Source of the DNA: Chloroflexota bacterium
GTDB lineage: Bacteria > Chloroflexota > Dehalococcoidia > DSTF01 > RBG-16-68-14
NCBI GenBank assembly: GCA_022561355.1
Contig: JADFRJ010000108.1
Location: forward strand, 1 to 7,602
Direction: 5' to 3'
Length of the DNA: 7,602 nucleotides
This document shows, piece by piece, positions 1-6,047 of this stretch; the first letter of the stretch is position 1; each line of letters opens with the position of its first letter. The position numbers were made by a program, and so were the translations under genes. Under the pieces are notes generated by a model that saw only the letters and a list, made by a program, of their open reading frames with translations, searched no databases and had not been told where the DNA came from.

Positions 1-105
1 GAAACACGTTCCTTCCTCCAACAGGTGAACAACCCTGTGTTGGCCAAGCCCTTCCGCGTGCGCGAGGTGCGCGAGACCATCGAGCGGATCCTGAGCGAGA
101 CGTAG
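1..105 (+). CDS. C-terminal end of a receiver-domain protein (response regulator or hybrid histidine kinase), partial
   Basis: Frame 1 is open from the first base to a TAG at 103-105 and gives 34 residues. They contain the pattern N-P-V-L-A-K-P-F, then a helix rich in Arg, Glu, Val and Ile. In CheY-like receiver domains the conserved Lys of the K-P-F motif lies at the end of beta strand 5, and the last helix (alpha 5) follows, which fits this fragment well. Nothing extends beyond that helix, so the receiver domain is the C-terminal domain of its protein. That suits a hybrid sensor kinase or a single-domain regulator better than a DNA-binding regulator with an effector domain after the receiver. 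The phosphorylated Asp and all upstream domains lie outside the window. The next gene starts 39 nt downstream on the same strand. Confidence 0.7.
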   Translation, partial: ETRSFLQQVNNPVLAKPFRVREVRETIERILSET

Positions 106-130
106 GCAAGACCCTACCCTGGGCACGCGG

Positions 131-136
131 TATCAT
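131..136 (+). promoter_or_regulatory. Possible -10 hexamer for the sulfotransferase gene
   Basis: TATCAT lies 8 nt before the ATG at 145. A transcript starting about 7 nt after it would begin within a few bases of the start codon, so the message could be leaderless. No good -35 box is seen about 17 nt upstream (AAGACC at 108-113 is poor), and there is no Shine-Dalgarno sequence before the ATG. This is a visual match only. Confidence 0.3.
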
Positions 137-144
137 GGCGCATC

Positions 145-1428
145 ATGGCGACTCGCCTGCACTATGCGCTGCCGTTCGCAGGGCAACTGATCGCGAGCAC
201 CGCGCGGAGGCTGCGCGGCCTGCGCCCTATCGCCGTCCCGGCCGAGGGCCGGCCGTTCATCATCGTCACCGGCCTGGGCCGCTCCGGCACGAGCGCGGTG
301 GCGCGCGTCCTCCACGAGTCAGGCATCTCGCTGGGCGAGCACTTCCGCGACCCCACTGAGGAGAACATCACCGGCTTCTACGAAGAGCTGCCGGTCTGCG
401 ACCTGAACGATGAGATCATGGCCGAATCCGGCATTGCCGGCCTGCGGCGCTACCCTTGGCGCTCGACCATCCTCGCCGTGGCGAAGCGCTTTGAGAAGGA
501 GATGGCCGCGCTGGCGAACACGGACGCCGCTGGTTGGAAGGACCCGCGCTTCAGCGTGATGCTGGAGCCCTGGCTCCCCTACCTGCCCGGCCCGCCCAAG
601 GTGATCGTCTGCCTGCGCAGCTCCGAGGCGTTCCTCCACTCGGTAGCGCAGATCTTCGGCCTGATCGACCGTGACTTGGCCGAACGTTGGTGGTCGCGAG
701 AGCTGCGGCGCCTCCTCGACGTCATCCGCGACTACGACATCGAGGCGACCTGCGTGGAGTACGACGACCTGATCCAGCGGCCCGAGGAGACGGTCGCGCG
801 GATCTCCGCGTTCGTCGGACAGCCATTAGACGCTTCATACGTCGAGCCGAAGCTGCGGCATTTCGCCTACCACATCCCGCACCGGCTGGCACCGATCTAC
901 AACGAAGTGCGCGCGCTCGGGCCCGCGGACTCAACGCGGCCGCTCGCGACCGAAGGAGCGCCCGCAACACCGGAGGCGATCGACGCATACGCACGGCAGG
1001 TCAGCGCGATCGACACCAAGATCGAGGCGGCGAAAGAAGAGTGGGCCCGTCGCACCGGCGCGCCGGAGTTACACCTGGCGCACTACCAAGAGCTGGGCCT
1101 CGACCCGACGGACGTCTACGCCGAGGGACGGGCCGCGTCCGAAGCGTACATCGCGATCGTCAGCGACGCGCAGGCCGAGTTGGGCCCCATAGCGCCGCCC
1201 GCTGGCTTCGAGGCCTACCATGAGGCGACGAGGGCGGCCGTCAACGACGCGCGCCTAGTCGCCCAGCTCATGCTACAGGCGGCCGAGCACCGGCGGGCCG
1301 TCGATGACGTGCTCAAGGCGTACGAGCTGCGCCTCTCTCCGAAGGCGATCGCTAAGACGCAGCAGCGGCGCGCGTCAGCGTTCGAGCGCGGCCGCAAGTC
1401 AGCGGCGCGCGCGCAGGCAGAGCGCTAG
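145..1428 (+). CDS. Sulfotransferase family protein with a long helical C-terminal extension
   Basis: Likely transfers a sulfuryl group from PAPS to an unknown acceptor, probably a carbohydrate. Residues 38-41 form a hydrophobic strand that runs into the glycine-rich loop TGLGRSGTS (42-50), the 5'-phosphosulfate-binding loop of sulfotransferases. W131-K132-D133-P134-R135 resembles the KDPR motif of this group. The strand VIVCLR ending at R158, with S166 eight residues later, fits the 3'-phosphate-binding R...S pattern. The catalytic domain seems to end near residue 250. The remaining 175 or so residues are charged, Ala/Glu/Arg-rich and probably helical, and I recognise no domain there. No signal peptide or clear membrane segment is seen, so the protein is probably cytoplasmic. 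The ATG at 145 was chosen over the ATG at 135, which is in another frame. Its stop lies one base from the stop of the convergent ligase-like gene. The acceptor cannot be predicted. Confidence 0.8.
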   Translation: MATRLHYALPFAGQLIASTARRLRGLRPIAVPAEGRPFIIVTGLGRSGTSAVARVLHESGISLGEHFRDPTEENITGFYEELPVCDLNDEIMAESGIAGLRRYPWRSTILAVAKRFEKEMAALANTDAAGWKDPRFSVMLEPWLPYLPGPPKVIVCLRSSEAFLHSVAQIFGLIDRDLAERWWSRELRRLLDVIRDYDIEATCVEYDDLIQRPEETVARISAFVGQPLDASYVEPKLRHFAYHIPHRLAPIYNEVRALGPADSTRPLATEGAPATPEAIDAYARQVSAIDTKIEAAKEEWARRTGAPELHLAHYQELGLDPTDVYAEGRAASEAYIAIVSDAQAELGPIAPPAGFEAYHEATRAAVNDARLVAQLMLQAAEHRRAVDDVLKAYELRLSPKAIAKTQQRRASAFERGRKSAARAQAER

Positions 1429-1429
1429 G

Positions 1430-4003
1430 TCACCCCTCGCTCTCCCAACGCGCCAAGGTCTCGGTCGCGCGCGTGTAGCGTCCTGGTACGGCGTCCCGCC
1501 AGTCTCCTGGCAGCAGAATCACGAGCGGCGACGCGCGGAAGAACTTGAACCTGTAGTAGAGAATGCCCGTGAGGTGGAACTGCACCTGGCTAGCGACCGA
1601 GCGCAGTTCGTCGCGCAGCGCGCCGGCTACTTCATCGGGTACTTGACCCGAAGAGTACGAGTCGCCGAGGAGCATGAGCGCATCGACCTCGCCGAGCTGG
1701 CCGGCGCGCAGCCACTCGAGGCGAGCGCGCTCTAGATCGCCGAGAGCGGCGTACCAGCGGCCGAGTGCGGTCCGGCCGGCGCCGAAGTCCGGATAGCGGG
1801 TGAGCACGTTGTCGATCTGCTGGCCCGCCAGCTCCACCTCACCGTCGCGGATCAGCGCCTCCGCCAACACGATCCGGTCTTCTTTCGTATCCCGCTCAAG
1901 GACTCGCTCTACGCAGCCAATGAGAGCGTCCTGCCGCTCGACGCCTGACGGGACGGGCTGTGCCGACAACCATAGGAGCGCACAGTCGTTAAGGACAACC
2001 GCTGAGTTGGCAACGATGTCAGAGAAATGAGCCACCCGGAACGGGGTCTCGCTCCAGAATGGTGAATCAGCCAGGCCCAGGTCCTGGAAGATAGCGTCTC
2101 CGTAGGCCCTTACAGCGTCATCGTCCCAGTTGGTCAGCTCAAGCGCCGTCCCCGCAACGAGCGAGACCGCGGGATCCCGGTTCGCGAACTCCATGGCGCT
2201 GAGCGCGGCAGACCTCGCGCCTTCACGGTCGGTGGTCCTCGCCAGGAGCAACGCCAGGTTGGCGTGGCCTATGGCGCTCCTTGGCTCAAGCTCCAGCCCT
2301 TTGCGCAACTGACCGATCGCATTGTTCAGGAACGTCAGGTCTCCGGTATCCAAGTAGACCTGACCCTGCACAACGCCGAGCCTGAAGCGATAGATCGCGA
2401 GCTGTGGGTCGAGATCGACGCCCCGCTGGGCCTGATCGACAGCCTCATCCCAACGCTGCGCGTTAGCATGCGTTAGGCCCTCGTTATAGTAGAAGTGGCC
2501 GATATCGATACGCCCCCACGTGATAAGCAAGCCAGCGATCGCGACCGGGATGACGGCGCGAGCGGCCAGCCCCAGCCAACGTCCAGAGATCGCCCATCCG
2601 CCGGTGGAGCCAACCAGAGGTCCTGACCCTCGACGCTCGCGGTATGCGAGAGCGGCTACCGCACCAATCGCAGCCACGACAACGAGCGCACTCTTGAAGC
2701 CGTTCGGCGCCTCCAGCAGGCTGAAGATCGAGAACGCCGTCAACGAACCCGCGCACGCCACCAAGGTCAATCGCGTCTCACCTTCAGACTCGCGCAGGCC
2801 ACGGACCAGCAGCCAGCCAAGGCTTCCGATGAGCGCGAACATTGCCAGCACGCCAGGAATGCCCGTGTCCAACGCCGTCTGGAGGAACCCGTTATGGGCG
2901 TGAACCGCATGGTCCGGAAAGCGGCCACTGTACTCCGGATAGAGAAACCCGAACATGCCCGGGCCTGTACCCAACAGCATGTGGTCACTGAACATCTCCG
3001 CGCCGGCGCCCATGACGTCGATGCGAGGCGTCCCGGACTCACGGAAGAGCCAGATCGGACGCGCTTCGACCTCACTCGCGGCAAACGCGAAGGCAACGAT
3101 GGCCATTGCCAGCCCGAAGGCCACAACGCCGAGATACATCCGCTCAGTGGAAGTCTCCGGCTTGAGACGGCGGATGAGCCCACGGCCGCCCGGCGTCAGC
3201 GCTAGCAGCAACACCATCATCACAGCACTGCCCCCAGCAGCGCCCAGCCAGCTCGACCTAGCCAGCGTTAGAAACATCGCCAGCAGGACAACAAGAGTCG
3301 CCAGTCCAATTGCCACGCGCAGCACAGGCGCGTAGCCACGGACAAGCCCGACCAGGAAAAACGGCAACGTCATGGCGAAGATGCCGCCAAGGATATTCGG
3401 GTGATCGCCGACATCGTGCGCCTTCGGCACCGTCGGAGGAATGAGATCACCGAACGAGAGGCTGCCACGAACGGACTCCGTCAACCGCAACCAATCCGTA
3501 TAATCGCCCGCCACGATCCAGACTGTGCTGACGGCTGCTGCCAGCACGGCCAGCATCAGCGCCCACTCCACCTGCCAACGCCGGAGTATGTGTCGATCAG
3601 AGAGCACATAAAAGATGCTGACCGCCATGAGCACAGTGAGCGAAACTTCCAGGCTGACTCGCCAGTTGAGTGATCCAGCGGTCGCCAACAAGTAGGCGCC
3701 CAGCAGCGCCACGATCGCCACATCGAGCGGGCTCCCGCCGGGCAGCCGCCGGGCGATGAAAAGGGAGATGAGATACGGGACCAGCACGGCACCAGTCACG
3801 GCATGTAACACGATCGTGGCGTTGAAGACGTTTAGCTGCAGGAACGGCAGGGGCGTGATGATATAGAAGCCAAGCCAGGAAGCGATGAGCCCGACGACGA
3901 GCAGGGCCACGAACTGATTTAAGGTCAGAGAGACAGGAATTGATCGCTCGGGCTGCCGGCCCTTGGCATCGGTCTTCGTGAACGGTCCCGGTGTTGTTGC
4001 CAT
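1430..4003 (-). CDS. O-antigen ligase/polymerase-like (Wzy_C) membrane protein fused to a TPR domain
   Basis: A large polytopic membrane protein (857 aa from the ATG at 4003). About a dozen hydrophobic segments lie between residues 29 and 497. The segment H-P-N (201-203) and LARSSWLG (247-254) look like the conserved cores of Wzy/WaaL proteins. A hydrophilic, probably extracytoplasmic loop (about 311-380) ends in H370-N371, then nine residues, G381 and G384. This fits the H[NSQ]X9GXXG motif of O-antigen ligases and related O-oligosaccharyltransferases. The segment after the last membrane helix has TPR-like helical pairs at about 502-610 and again near 741-773. The family joins or polymerises lipid-linked glycans on the outer face of the membrane; ligase, polymerase and protein glycosyltransferase cannot be separated here. 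The ATG at 4003 is preceded by GGAGG with a short 3-nt spacer. In-frame alternatives are ATG at 4042 and GTG at 4054 (874 aa), which would add a short basic N-terminus. Confidence 0.8.
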   Translation of the reverse strand: MATTPGPFTKTDAKGRQPERSIPVSLTLNQFVALLVVGLIASWLGFYIITPLPFLQLNVFNATIVLHAVTGAVLVPYLISLFIARRLPGGSPLDVAIVALLGAYLLATAGSLNWRVSLEVSLTVLMAVSIFYVLSDRHILRRWQVEWALMLAVLAAAVSTVWIVAGDYTDWLRLTESVRGSLSFGDLIPPTVPKAHDVGDHPNILGGIFAMTLPFFLVGLVRGYAPVLRVAIGLATLVVLLAMFLTLARSSWLGAAGGSAVMMVLLLALTPGGRGLIRRLKPETSTERMYLGVVAFGLAMAIVAFAFAASEVEARPIWLFRESGTPRIDVMGAGAEMFSDHMLLGTGPGMFGFLYPEYSGRFPDHAVHAHNGFLQTALDTGIPGVLAMFALIGSLGWLLVRGLRESEGETRLTLVACAGSLTAFSIFSLLEAPNGFKSALVVVAAIGAVAALAYRERRGSGPLVGSTGGWAISGRWLGLAARAVIPVAIAGLLITWGRIDIGHFYYNEGLTHANAQRWDEAVDQAQRGVDLDPQLAIYRFRLGVVQGQVYLDTGDLTFLNNAIGQLRKGLELEPRSAIGHANLALLLARTTDREGARSAALSAMEFANRDPAVSLVAGTALELTNWDDDAVRAYGDAIFQDLGLADSPFWSETPFRVAHFSDIVANSAVVLNDCALLWLSAQPVPSGVERQDALIGCVERVLERDTKEDRIVLAEALIRDGEVELAGQQIDNVLTRYPDFGAGRTALGRWYAALGDLERARLEWLRAGQLGEVDALMLLGDSYSSGQVPDEVAGALRDELRSVASQVQFHLTGILYYRFKFFRASPLVILLPGDWRDAVPGRYTRATETLARWESEG

Positions 4004-4006
4004 CTT

Positions 4007-4011
4007 CCTCC
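4007..4011 (-). promoter_or_regulatory. Ribosome binding site supporting the ATG at 4003
   Basis: On the minus strand GGAGG is followed by three bases (AAG) and the ATG. The spacer is short, but this is the best Shine-Dalgarno match among the three possible starts of the ligase-like gene. The GTG at 4054 and the ATG at 4042 have none. Confidence 0.45.
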
Positions 4012-4069
4012 GCAGCGCCGTAGATCGTCTAACGGTAGCCATGGGCCAGCGCACTGGTCAAACCTCGCC

Positions 4070-4079
4070 CGCGATCGCG
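4070..4079. repeat. Perfect 10-bp palindrome in the divergent intergenic region
   Basis: CGCGATCGCG is its own reverse complement and contains the octamer GCGATCGC. It sits between the divergent starts of the ligase-like gene and the HAD hydrolase, 10 nt before the possible -10 hexamer of the latter. It could be an operator, or just one of several copies of this octamer in the window (see findings). Confidence 0.4.
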
Positions 4080-4088
4080 AACAAGCGA

Positions 4089-4094
4089 TATGAT
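4089..4094 (+). promoter_or_regulatory. Possible -10 hexamer for the HAD hydrolase / phosphatase pair
   Basis: TATGAT differs from TATAAT at one base and ends 17 nt before the ATG at 4112, so the leader would be only about 10 nt. No convincing -35 box is seen at the usual distance. There is no Shine-Dalgarno sequence before the ATG. Confidence 0.35.
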
Positions 4095-4111
4095 GATGGC
4101 GCACCCAAACC

Positions 4112-4816
4112 ATGAGTACCATCGGCGCGATCCTCTATGATGCCGGGCGCACACTCTTGCGCCCGAGAATGGAAGCACCAGACATCTGGGACTTCCTGGG
4201 GGCCCAGTTGGGCCTGAAGCTGACGCGAGAGCGAGCGCTGCCGGACATAGGCCACCACTTCTACTCCCGCTTCGGCGAGGACGGCATGGGCTCATACGAC
4301 TCCGACGAGGCCGCGCGGAGCTTTTGGGCCTCATATTACATGCAGGCCATGCGCGACGCGGGCATCGACCTGCCAGAGGAGACGCTGCATTCAGCAGCCG
4401 ACGCGCTCTACGACTGGTACCAGGAGCCGGAGCAGTGGGAGACGTACCCTGAGACGTTAGAGACGTTGGAGCAGGCCAGCAAGCTTGGCTTAACCCAGGG
4501 CATCATCTCAGACTGGGGAACCGATCTGGTTCCGATCCTCCACGCCCACGAGGTAACGCGCCACCTCGACTTCGTCGTGGCGTCCGCGGCGGTAGGCAGC
4601 GCCAAGCCGCACCCCGACATCTTCCGCTATGCGCTGACCCGAGGGCGGCTTCAGCCACACGAGGTGATCTACGTAGGCGACTCGTACATCTCAGACGTGC
4701 TTGGTGCTCGGACCGCCGGTATCGAGGCCGTGTTGATAGACAGAGAAGGGCGCGCGCCAGAGGTCGACTGTCCCGTCATCACGTCGCTACTTCAACTCTT
4801 CGACCTGATCAACTAG
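4112..4816 (+). CDS. HAD-superfamily hydrolase (HDHD3-like type)
   Basis: A 234-residue protein of usual size for a HAD phosphatase with an inserted helical cap (about residues 16-105). Motif I is ILYDAGRTL with nucleophile D10. The second Asp of the usual DxDxT is Gly12, while T14 is kept. Motif II is S133 (IISDW). Motif III is K165 in SAKPHPDIF. Motif IV is GDSYISD with D190 and D195. The second half of the protein, with the TYPETLETLE helix, the AKPHPDIF segment and the GDSYISD loop, resembles the HDHD3/REG-2 branch as I recall it. A small-molecule phosphatase role is likely and the substrate is unknown. The loss of the second motif I Asp, the usual general acid/base, may change or weaken the reaction. 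It is probably cytoplasmic. The phosphatase gene starts 8 nt after its stop, so the two are probably cotranscribed. Confidence 0.85.
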   Translation: MSTIGAILYDAGRTLLRPRMEAPDIWDFLGAQLGLKLTRERALPDIGHHFYSRFGEDGMGSYDSDEAARSFWASYYMQAMRDAGIDLPEETLHSAADALYDWYQEPEQWETYPETLETLEQASKLGLTQGIISDWGTDLVPILHAHEVTRHLDFVVASAAVGSAKPHPDIFRYALTRGRLQPHEVIYVGDSYISDVLGARTAGIEAVLIDREGRAPEVDCPVITSLLQLFDLIN

Positions 4817-4824
4817 CTCTAGTT
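4811..4824. repeat. Short perfect dyad across the HAD / phosphatase junction
   Basis: AACTAG, two bases, then CTAGTT: six-base arms that are exact reverse complements. The left arm contains the HAD stop codon and the right arm ends directly before the GTG start of the next gene. A small RNA stem here might affect coupled translation, but arms this short can arise by chance. Confidence 0.35.
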
Positions 4825-5376
4825 GTGCTGCTCTATCTCATCCGGCACTCCGCCGTCGCGCCGGACCCCAACGTACCGGGCCCGCGATGGCGCCTCTCGC
4901 CAGAGGGGCGAGAGGCGGCGGACGCGTTGGGCAGCGAGCCCTTCTGGAAAGAGCTGCGCGGCATTCACACGAGCGTCGAACTAAAGGCGGTTGCCACCGC
5001 GCAGCGCATCGCCGCGCCCAACGAGCTGCCTATCAGGATCGAGCGCGACTTGCGAGAGGTGGAGGGGCGCATGTGGGTGGAGGAGGGCTACGCTGATCTG
5101 GTGCGTGACTATCTGGCAGGCGAACCGCCGGACGGCTGGGAGCCGCTCGATGCAGCGAGGTCGCGCGTGCGGGCGTGCATCGACGGCATCGTGGATCGGC
5201 ACACCGGCCTGAGCGTCGGCATCGTCTCGCACGGCATCGTGCTAACCATCTACCTGGCGGACGTGCTCAGCCTCGACGCCAACGCGGCGATCGATCTGTG
5301 GAAGAGCATTCGCTTCCCGGACGTAGCGGTGCTAAATCCCGAACAGAAGCGGCTAGAGCGGACGTTTGGCAGCTAG
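4825..5376 (+). CDS. Histidine phosphatase family protein
   Basis: A 183-residue member of the histidine phosphatase (phosphoglycerate-mutase-like) superfamily. The N-terminal LLYLIRHSA carries the R7-H8 pair whose His is phosphorylated in this family. WRLSPEGREAA (22-32) is the usual helix after it. The segment S50-V-E-L-K54-A-V-A-T58-A matches the SxxxRAxxTA motif with Lys in place of Arg, which I recall as normal in one subfamily. LREVEG (76-81) may supply the acid E78. S135-H136-G137 holds the second catalytic His. The substrate is unknown: such proteins act on sugar phosphates, nucleotides or phosphohistidine. There is no signal peptide, so it is probably cytoplasmic. The GTG start at 4825 lies 8 nt after the HAD stop and directly yields the conserved N-terminus. 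There is no Shine-Dalgarno site, so translation may be coupled. Its stop overlaps that of the convergent lipoprotein gene. Confidence 0.85.
   Translation: MLLYLIRHSAVAPDPNVPGPRWRLSPEGREAADALGSEPFWKELRGIHTSVELKAVATAQRIAAPNELPIRIERDLREVEGRMWVEEGYADLVRDYLAGEPPDGWEPLDAARSRVRACIDGIVDRHTGLSVGIVSHGIVLTIYLADVLSLDANAAIDLWKSIRFPDVAVLNPEQKRLERTFGS
4891..4917 (+). repeat. Strong perfect hairpin inside the phosphatase coding region
   Basis: The arms CGCCTCTCGCC (4891-4901) and GGCGAGAGGCG (4907-4917) are exact reverse complements, with a 5-nt loop AGAGG. The stem covers codons 23-31, about 65 nt after the GTG start. There is no T-run after it, so it is not a typical intrinsic terminator. Confidence 0.6.
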
Positions 5377-5948
5377 GGTTCGATGATCTCCACATGGAAC
5401 GCGAACCCTGACGACCCTCTGTGCCAGCCGGCGAACAGTTCGATGGCGTACCGACCCGGCGGTAACGCATGAAGGTCTAACAGTTGAGAAGCGACAGGCT
5501 CGAACGCTAGATCGATCCGGGTGGTACCTCGCCGATCGTCGAGAGGCACTTCAAGCCGGTTGCTAGACGACTCCTGAACAGCATCGAAGTCGGGCCGCCA
5601 TGCGTAGCCTGAGACGGCGTCTGGTTCTGCTGAGAACGTGAGCTGCGGACTCCCTCTCTGACGAACACGGATCGCAACCTGTGGAAGCGGGAGGGTATCG
5701 ATCGGGTGGCCATTGATGACCCAGTCCTGGGACTGCCAGTTGATCGCTATCCTGGCATCATCCTGCTGCTGCTCACCGTAAGAGAGCATGGCGGTCGGTG
5801 CATCATCCAACGTCTCGCAACTGCTAAGCGTCTCATCCTTTGCAGGAGGAGTAATGGTTGCAGGTGAGTCCAATGCGGGTGCATTTGCCGCACCCGCACA
5901 GGCACCAAGAGAGAGAAGTAAGACAATCAGCCAAATAGACCGCCCCAT
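5373..5948 (-). CDS. Predicted lipoprotein of unknown function
   Basis: A 191-residue protein with a clear lipoprotein signal: a hydrophobic run at 5-14 and the lipobox L-G-A-C with the lipidated Cys at 17. It should be exported, cleaved before C17 and anchored to the outer face of the membrane. A low-complexity Ala/Pro/Thr/Asp linker (18-36) follows. The mature part looks mostly beta-stranded, with alternating hydrophobic residues (for example VAIRVRQRG and GFAFHVEIIEP), Trp and Pro, like a small extracellular beta-sandwich. I recognise no named family or catalytic motif. C44 is the only other cysteine I see. The ATG at 5948 has no Shine-Dalgarno site but has a -10-like hexamer just before it. 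The gene follows hisI on the same strand after 99 nt and probably has its own promoter. Its end overlaps the stop of the convergent phosphatase gene. Part of codons 36-43 matches the repeat upstream. Confidence 0.75.
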   Translation of the reverse strand: MGRSIWLIVLLLSLGACAGAANAPALDSPATITPPAKDETLSSCETLDDAPTAMLSYGEQQQDDARIAINWQSQDWVINGHPIDTLPLPQVAIRVRQRGSPQLTFSAEPDAVSGYAWRPDFDAVQESSSNRLEVPLDDRRGTTRIDLAFEPVASQLLDLHALPPGRYAIELFAGWHRGSSGFAFHVEIIEP

Positions 5949-5958
5949 AACGGGCAGT

Positions 5959-5985
5959 AGTATAACAGGCCCCAGCCCACGACAA
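5959..5985 (-). promoter_or_regulatory. Possible promoter of the lipoprotein gene
   Basis: On the minus strand TTGTCG (5985-5980, four of six matches to the -35 consensus) and TATACT (5964-5959, five of six matches to -10) are separated by 15 nt. The expected start point near 5952 leaves a leader of only about 4 nt before the ATG at 5948. This is the best promoter-like pair in the window, though the spacer is short. Confidence 0.4.
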
Positions 5986-6001
5986 GGCGTGGTGATGGCC
6001 T

Positions 6002-6040
6002 CAAAGGATGAGACTCTTCGCTGCGCTCAGAGTGACAGTC
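6002..6040. repeat. Short interspersed-repeat-like element with an imperfect hairpin
   Basis: This non-coding segment lies 8 nt past the hisI stop. It contains CTTCGCTGCGCTCAG, flanked by ACTCT (6013-6017) and AGAGT (6029-6033). These five-base arms are exact reverse complements, and two further G-C pairs can form inside. I recall near-identical strings scattered between genes in many environmental bacterial genomes, but no search was possible here. There is no T-run, so it is a poor intrinsic terminator. Its left 22 bases match 19 of 22 in the lipoprotein coding region (5821-5842, opposite strand). Confidence 0.5.
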
Positions 6041-6047
6041 GTTCGCT

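Noticed and set aside
238..252. CCGGCC-GAG-GGCCGG inverted repeat in the sulfotransferase gene
   Set aside because: Six-base GC-only arms are expected by chance in this composition, and the site is coding.
687..1223. Open frame of 178 codons on the plus strand inside the sulfotransferase gene
   Set aside because: Arg/Ala/Pro/Gly-rich translation typical of a GC-rich shadow frame; the overlapping sulfotransferase frame has clear motifs.
1304..1735. Plus-strand frame crossing the convergent junction
   Set aside because: Overlaps the ends of both real genes, has low-complexity Arg/Ser composition and shows no domain.
2767..3183. Minus-strand frame of 138 codons inside the ligase-like gene
   Set aside because: It is an alternative frame of the membrane protein gene, rich in Arg, Ser and Cys, with no recognisable motif.
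4029..4334. Minus-strand frame over the HAD start and divergent region
   Set aside because: Arg/Pro/Ser-rich shadow of the HAD gene, which has all four motif regions on the plus strand.
6011..6040. Intrinsic terminator after hisI
   Set aside because: A hairpin can form but it is imperfect and has no T-run on either strand; described as a repeat-like element instead.
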